NCBI RefSeq assembly: GCF_017656155.1
Contig: NZ_JACDOH010000001.1
Location: 248,001 to 312,000, forward strand
DNA length: 64,000 nt
Origin: Thermosyntropha sp.
GTDB lineage: Bacteria > Bacillota > Syntrophomonadia > Syntrophomonadales > Syntrophomonadaceae
Direction of reading: 5' to 3'
Position numbers and translations under genes: made by a program. Below are positions 60,707 through 64,000 of the stretch, piece after piece (position 1 is the first letter of the stretch; each line of letters starts with the position of its first letter). The notes below the pieces were generated by a model. It saw nothing but the letters and a program-made list of their open reading frames with translations. It was not told the origin of the DNA and did not search any database.

Positions 60707-61162
60707 ATGTTGGCTAGAGATATTATGACCCGTGAAGTTATTATGGTTAAACCTGATACTACTATTGAAGAAGCGGCCAAAATTTTAGTAGAAAACAAAA
60801 TCAGCGGTATTCCGGTTGTAGATGACGATGAAAATATTTTGGGTATAGTTACAGAAAAAGACCTGATGGTTAAGGCTTCTGAATTAAAAGTTCCTTTTTA
60901 TATTACTTTATTTGACAGTATTATTTTTTTAGAAAATCCCATACGATTTAATAACAATCTTAAAAAGTATTTTGCTTCCCAGGTCCAAGACGTAATGACT
61001 ACCCGGGTAATTATGGTGGAAGAAGATACCCCGGTAAGTGAAGTTGCCCGCCTCATGCAGAGTGAGAAGGTAAATCGCATTCCGGTGGTAAAAGAAGGGA
61101 AAATAACCGGTATTATTACCCGTAACGATATTCTTAAATCCCTGGTAAGAAAAGATGGATAA
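60707..61162 (+). CDS. tandem CBS-domain protein
   Basis: 151 aa made of two CBS motifs (ARDIMTREVIMVKPDTTIEE, ISGIPVVDDDENILGIVTEK; VQDVMTTRVIMVEEDTPVSE, VNRIPVVKEGKITGIITRND). Such proteins bind adenine nucleotides and act as energy or signal sensors. It overlaps the start of alr by eight bases, so translation is coupled. Confidence 0.88.
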   Translation: MLARDIMTREVIMVKPDTTIEEAAKILVENKISGIPVVDDDENILGIVTEKDLMVKASELKVPFYITLFDSIIFLENPIRFNNNLKKYFASQVQDVMTTRVIMVEEDTPVSEVARLMQSEKVNRIPVVKEGKITGIITRNDILKSLVRKDG

Positions 61163-62279
61163 TAAAAGACCTACCTGGGCAGAAATAGATTTAGAGGCGG
61201 TAAGACATAATTTGCGTCAGATAAGGGAAGCGGCTGAAGGGTCTAAAGTAATGGCAGTAGTAAAGGCTAATGCATATGGACACGGTATGCTCAAGGTATG
61301 TGAAGTCTGCCTTAAGGAAGGGGTCGATTATTTCGGAGTAGCTAGTTTGGATGAAGCTCTAAATATAAGGGAAGAAAATATAAGAACACCTATACTTATT
61401 TTGGGATATGTTTCGCCTGAATATGCTGAAATTATAATAGAGAACGACATAAGCTGCACAGTGTTTAATTTAAACATGGCAGAGGCTTTATCCAGGGCTG
61501 CGGTTAAACTAGGAAAAAAAGCGGCAGTCCACATAAAAATAGATACTGGTATGGGAAGATTGGGCTTTTTACCTGATGAGGAAAGCCTGGACATTGTAAG
61601 AAATATTATTGCCCTGCCGGGCATATTGGTAGAAGGTATATTTACTCATTTTGCTACTGCTGATGTTCGGGATAAGAGTTTTGCCTATGAACAGCTTACT
61701 CGCTTTAACTGGTTCGTAAGTGAATTAGAAAAGGATGGAACCAAAATTCCTATTAAACACTGTTCCAATAGTGCAGCGCTTATTGATTTACCTGAAGCAC
61801 GTTTTAACATGGTAAGGGCAGGAATAATTTTGTACGGCCTTTATCCTTCAAGGGAAGTCGATCAGAATAGAGTTAAAGTAATTCCAGTTATGCGGCTCAA
61901 AAGCAAAATCAGTTTTATAAAAGAGCTTCCAGCCGGGCATACCGTAAGCTATGGACGGACTTACCGCTGTTTAGTTCCTACTAGGGTAGCTGTTGTTCCT
62001 GTAGGATATGCTGATGGATATAGCAGGCTTTTGTCTAATAAGGCATGGGCGATGGTAAAAGGGAAAAAAGTGCCTCTGATTGGAACTGTTTGTATGGATC
62101 AGTGTATGTTTGATGTAAGTGAGGTAGAGGGTGTAAAAGAAGGTGACGAAGTCCTTCTATTTGGGAGAAAGGAAGATGGAATAACGGTTGATGATTTAGC
62201 TTCCATAATTGGAACGATAAATTATGAGGTCCTATCCTGTATAGGGCCACGCGTTCCCCGTATTTTTATAGGTGAATAA
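61155..62279 (+). CDS. alr: alanine racemase
   Basis: 374 aa. PTWAEIDLEAVRHNLRQIRE, the PLP Lys in AVVKANAYGHG, TGMGRLGF, HCSNSAALIDLPEARFNMVR, the catalytic Tyr in TVSYGRTY, and GTVCMDQCMFDV. It makes D-alanine for peptidoglycan. The alr-mazEF order is typical of Firmicutes. Confidence 0.95.
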   Translation: MDNKRPTWAEIDLEAVRHNLRQIREAAEGSKVMAVVKANAYGHGMLKVCEVCLKEGVDYFGVASLDEALNIREENIRTPILILGYVSPEYAEIIIENDISCTVFNLNMAEALSRAAVKLGKKAAVHIKIDTGMGRLGFLPDEESLDIVRNIIALPGILVEGIFTHFATADVRDKSFAYEQLTRFNWFVSELEKDGTKIPIKHCSNSAALIDLPEARFNMVRAGIILYGLYPSREVDQNRVKVIPVMRLKSKISFIKELPAGHTVSYGRTYRCLVPTRVAVVPVGYADGYSRLLSNKAWAMVKGKKVPLIGTVCMDQCMFDVSEVEGVKEGDEVLLFGRKEDGITVDDLASIIGTINYEVLSCIGPRVPRIFIGE

Positions 62280-62370
62280 ATAAAAAGAAATTATTGGATT
62301 TGCGAGCACCTTTTCATTTTAGATATAATGTTGCTATCGGTTATACATGTGTAATTTGGAGGTGCTCGTT

Positions 62371-62640
62371 TTGATAGCCTCAAAGCGAATAATAATAACG
62401 GTTCCAGAAAATCTTTTGGCTGAGGTTGAAGATATAATGATAGCGGATGATAAAAGCCGCAGTGAAATAATAAGAGAAGCGATTAAATTTTATTTGGGGG
62501 AACGTAAAAGAATTTTGCTTAGAGAACAGATGAAAAAGGGATATATAGAAATGGCAGAGATAAATTTGCGCATTGCGCGTGAAAATGTGGGAGTGGAAGA
62601 TGAAGTTATGAAAAACGGTGTAGAAAAATGGTTGGAGTGA
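62371..62640 (+). CDS. ribbon-helix-helix antitoxin (MazE/NdoAI-like)
   Basis: 89 aa, TTG start six bases after GGAGGTG. The N-terminal ribbon-helix-helix is KRIIITVPENLLAEVEDIMI and DDKSRSEIIREAIKFYL; the C-terminal acidic tail should wrap the toxin. Directly upstream of mazF, as ndoAI is in Bacillus. Confidence 0.88.
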   Translation: MIASKRIIITVPENLLAEVEDIMIADDKSRSEIIREAIKFYLGERKRILLREQMKKGYIEMAEINLRIARENVGVEDEVMKNGVEKWLE

Positions 62641-62648
62641 TATGATAG

Positions 62649-62996
62649 ATGATTAAACGAGGTGAAATTTATTTTGCACAGCTGAACCCGGTTATAGGGT
62701 CAGAACAGGGTGGCACAAGGCCGGTAGTAGTTGTGCAAAATGATATAGGCAACCAGTATAGTCCGACTACGATTATACTGGCTATAACCTCGCAGATTAA
62801 TAAAGCGAAACTGCCCACCCATGTTGAACTGAAAGCAGATAATTATGGTTTAGAGAGGGATTCGGTTATTTTAGCCGAGCAAATAAGGACTATTGATAAA
62901 ACCAGGCTGAAACAGCGAATAGCTGCTTTAGATGAAGAAACCATGAAGAAAGTAGAACAGGCTTTGCTTATAAGTTTAGGTTTGACCGAAATATGA
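62649..62996 (+). CDS. mazF: MazF/EndoA-type mRNA interferase toxin
   Basis: 115 aa, the length of Endo[56 protein letters not shown], and [17 protein letters not shown]. Sequence-specific endoribonuclease held inactive by the preceding protein. Confidence 0.93.
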   Translation: MIKRGEIYFAQLNPVIGSEQGGTRPVVVVQNDIGNQYSPTTIILAITSQINKAKLPTHVELKADNYGLERDSVILAEQIRTIDKTRLKQRIAALDEETMKKVEQALLISLGLTEI

Positions 62997-63029
62997 TACA
63001 TAATAACATAATCGAAAGGGTTATTGAAA

Positions 63030-63062
63030 GATAGCCCCGGCTTTTGAGCCGGGGCTATTTCA
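63030..63062 (+). terminator. terminator of the alr-mazEF region
   Basis: 11-bp perfect stem TAGCCCCGGCT/AGCCGGGGCTA with a 4-nt loop and a short T tract. Confidence 0.85.
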
Positions 63063-63085
63063 CTTTAGGTAAGGGAGGGAAAGGT

Positions 63086-63166
63086 ATGATTCAGGTACAT
63101 ATTAACCTGAAAAGGGGGGGCAAAAAAATATTGATAATGATTATCATTATCAATTATGCAGGTTAA
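63086..63166 (+). CDS. possible 26-aa leader peptide overlapping a Fur box
   Basis: ATG preceded by a strong GGGAGGGAAAGG. It encodes MIQVHINLKRGGKK followed by hydrophobic ILIMIIII and ends NYAG. The Fur palindrome lies inside the frame, so the Ile-rich part may be only the reading of that palindrome. An inverted repeat TTCAGGT-N8-ACCTGAA (63090-63111) is also inside. Doubtful as a gene. Confidence 0.25.
   Translation: MIQVHINLKRGGKKILIMIIIINYAG
63131..63153 (+). promoter_or_regulatory. perfect Fur-box palindrome
   Basis: 11-bp arms TTGATAATGAT and ATCATTATCAA around one central base; the inner part matches the classical GATAATGAT(A/T)ATCATTATC iron box. It lies about 100 bases before the amidotransferase gene. 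TTGATA at its left edge could serve as a -35, but I see no good -10. Confidence 0.75.
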
Positions 63167-63251
63167 TTTTTTTTAGTCAAGGGAAAAATTTTTATATTTT
63201 GAAACGGGGGTAAGTATATTTTTATAAGAATTGAAACAGGGAGGGATTTAT

Positions 63252-63947
63252 TTGCGCCCAGTTATAGGGATAACCGGTGATTTTTTTGAGGAGGAAAATC
63301 TTTTAAGGCTTAAAAAATATTATATTGATATGGTCATGAAAGCAGGAGGAATAGGAATTATTTTAGCTCCGGTAGAAGATGAATTTATAATCAACAATTA
63401 TATAAATATATGCGATGGCTTTATTTTCAGCGGTGGAGGAGATATTGATCCCTGTTATTGGGGGGAGGCAGCTACTCCTTCTATGAGGGAAATAAATCCT
63501 TTAAGGGATAGGTTTGAAATTATGCTGGGACGCAAGATTTTGGGAGGAAATATACCTGCCTTAGGGATATGCCGGGGATGCCAGCTGCTTAATGTGGCAG
63601 CAGGGGGAAGTATTGTGCAGAATATTGTTTCTTTGATGTCTCATGAGCAAAAAGCTCCGCGTAGTTATCCTTTTCATGATATATTTATAGAGGAAGAAAG
63701 TATTTTGTATAAAATATTAGGGACCGGAAGAATAAAAGTAAACAGCTTTCATCACCAGGCGGTAAATAAGCCTGGGAATGGTATAAAAGTGAGTGCCAGA
63801 TCAGCCGATGGAGTAGTTGAGGCAGTTGAAAGCGAAAATCATTATTTTGTAATAGGAGTACAATGGCATCCGGAATGTATGGATGATAAATACTCTTTTC
63901 TTCTTTTTAAGGCATTAATTGGAGCTTGTCTGAGATATATCTATTAG
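63252..63947 (+). CDS. class I glutamine amidotransferase-like hydrolase (PuuD-type)
   Basis: 231 aa. VIGITGDF, CDGFIFSGGGDIDPCYWGEA, nucleophile Cys in ALGICRGCQLLNVAAGGSIV, FHHQAVNKPG, and GVQWHPECMDD. This is the gamma-glutamyl-GABA hydrolase family, which cleaves gamma-glutamyl amides. TTG 63252 lies six bases after CAGGGAGGG; the upstream TTG at 63231 would include that site. It follows a Fur box, so iron-dependent expression is possible. Confidence 0.87.
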   Translation: MRPVIGITGDFFEEENLLRLKKYYIDMVMKAGGIGIILAPVEDEFIINNYINICDGFIFSGGGDIDPCYWGEAATPSMREINPLRDRFEIMLGRKILGGNIPALGICRGCQLLNVAAGGSIVQNIVSLMSHEQKAPRSYPFHDIFIEEESILYKILGTGRIKVNSFHHQAVNKPGNGIKVSARSADGVVEAVESENHYFVIGVQWHPECMDDKYSFLLFKALIGACLRYIY

Positions 63948-64000
63948 CTAGTATTATAATAAACTAGGATTTTACATTTAACAGACCAGGATTTTAGTTC

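Overview
The window looks like a chromosome segment of a low-GC, anaerobic, syntrophic fatty-acid-degrading Clostridia-type bacterium (Syntrophomonadaceae-like, such as Thermosyntropha or Syntrophomonas). The organism call is inference. It rests on a secreted thermophile-type lipase, a long acyl-CoA dehydrogenase, a 3-hydroxyacyl-CoA dehydrogenase, an acyl-CoA hydrolase/transferase, double-cubane and Mrp/NifX iron-sulfur proteins, AGGAGG ribosome binding sites and frequent TTG/GTG starts. I found no rRNA, tRNA or CRISPR array.

Layout. 1-5.4 kb: lipase with C-terminal acidic repeats, an RMD1/DUF155 membrane protein and an acyl-CoA dehydrogenase. 5.4-9.4 kb: an operon for a double-cubane-cluster reductase, its ATP-driven activase, a DUF1858-like protein, YedF and a cysteine desulfurase. 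9.5-11.3 kb: a TDT/SLAC1 transporter whose promoter spacer is a G-tract palindrome, a CGGC-domain remnant and a ferredoxin. 12-15.5 kb: an SDR, a degenerate receiver protein, two flavodoxin-like reductases and a HAD phosphatase. 15.7-19.4 kb: a BusR-like regulator followed by a glycine-betaine type ABC transporter. 19.5-29.5 kb is the accessory part: secreted proteins of unknown function, an intact DDE transposase, a DNRLRE protein, tex, a bacteriocin-like locus, a decayed IS3-family element and a broken copy of the Tex S1 domain.

29.8-43.2 kb: PatB-like lyase, 3-hydroxyacyl-CoA dehydrogenase, acyl-CoA hydrolase/transferase, DegV, a glycosyltransferase, VanW, a DEAD-box helicase, a chemoreceptor and small transporters. 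43.2-46.2 kb: Zur and a ZnuACB zinc importer under a promoter with a Fur/Zur box. 46.3-48.5 kb: nitroreductase and L-serine dehydratase. 48.9-56.2 kb: NifX/Mrp iron-sulfur genes, an NMT1-type ABC importer with a DUF364 protein, an L,D-transpeptidase and a DUF5320 protein. The first and last of these groups share a distinctive promoter. 56.3-64 kb: hybrid histidine kinase, CheW, AcpS, NAD(P)HX repair enzyme, CBS protein, alanine racemase, MazEF, and a class I amidotransferase downstream of a perfect Fur-box palindrome.

The most unusual item is at 26.1-27.8 kb on the minus strand. One reading frame, interrupted by a single in-frame TAA, encodes a signal peptide, a propeptide and a C-terminal ten-cysteine domain that resembles halocin C8. 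It is followed by a two-TM protein and a VKOR/DsbB-like thiol oxidoreductase, which suggests a disulfide-stapled bacteriocin with its own oxidative folding or immunity genes.
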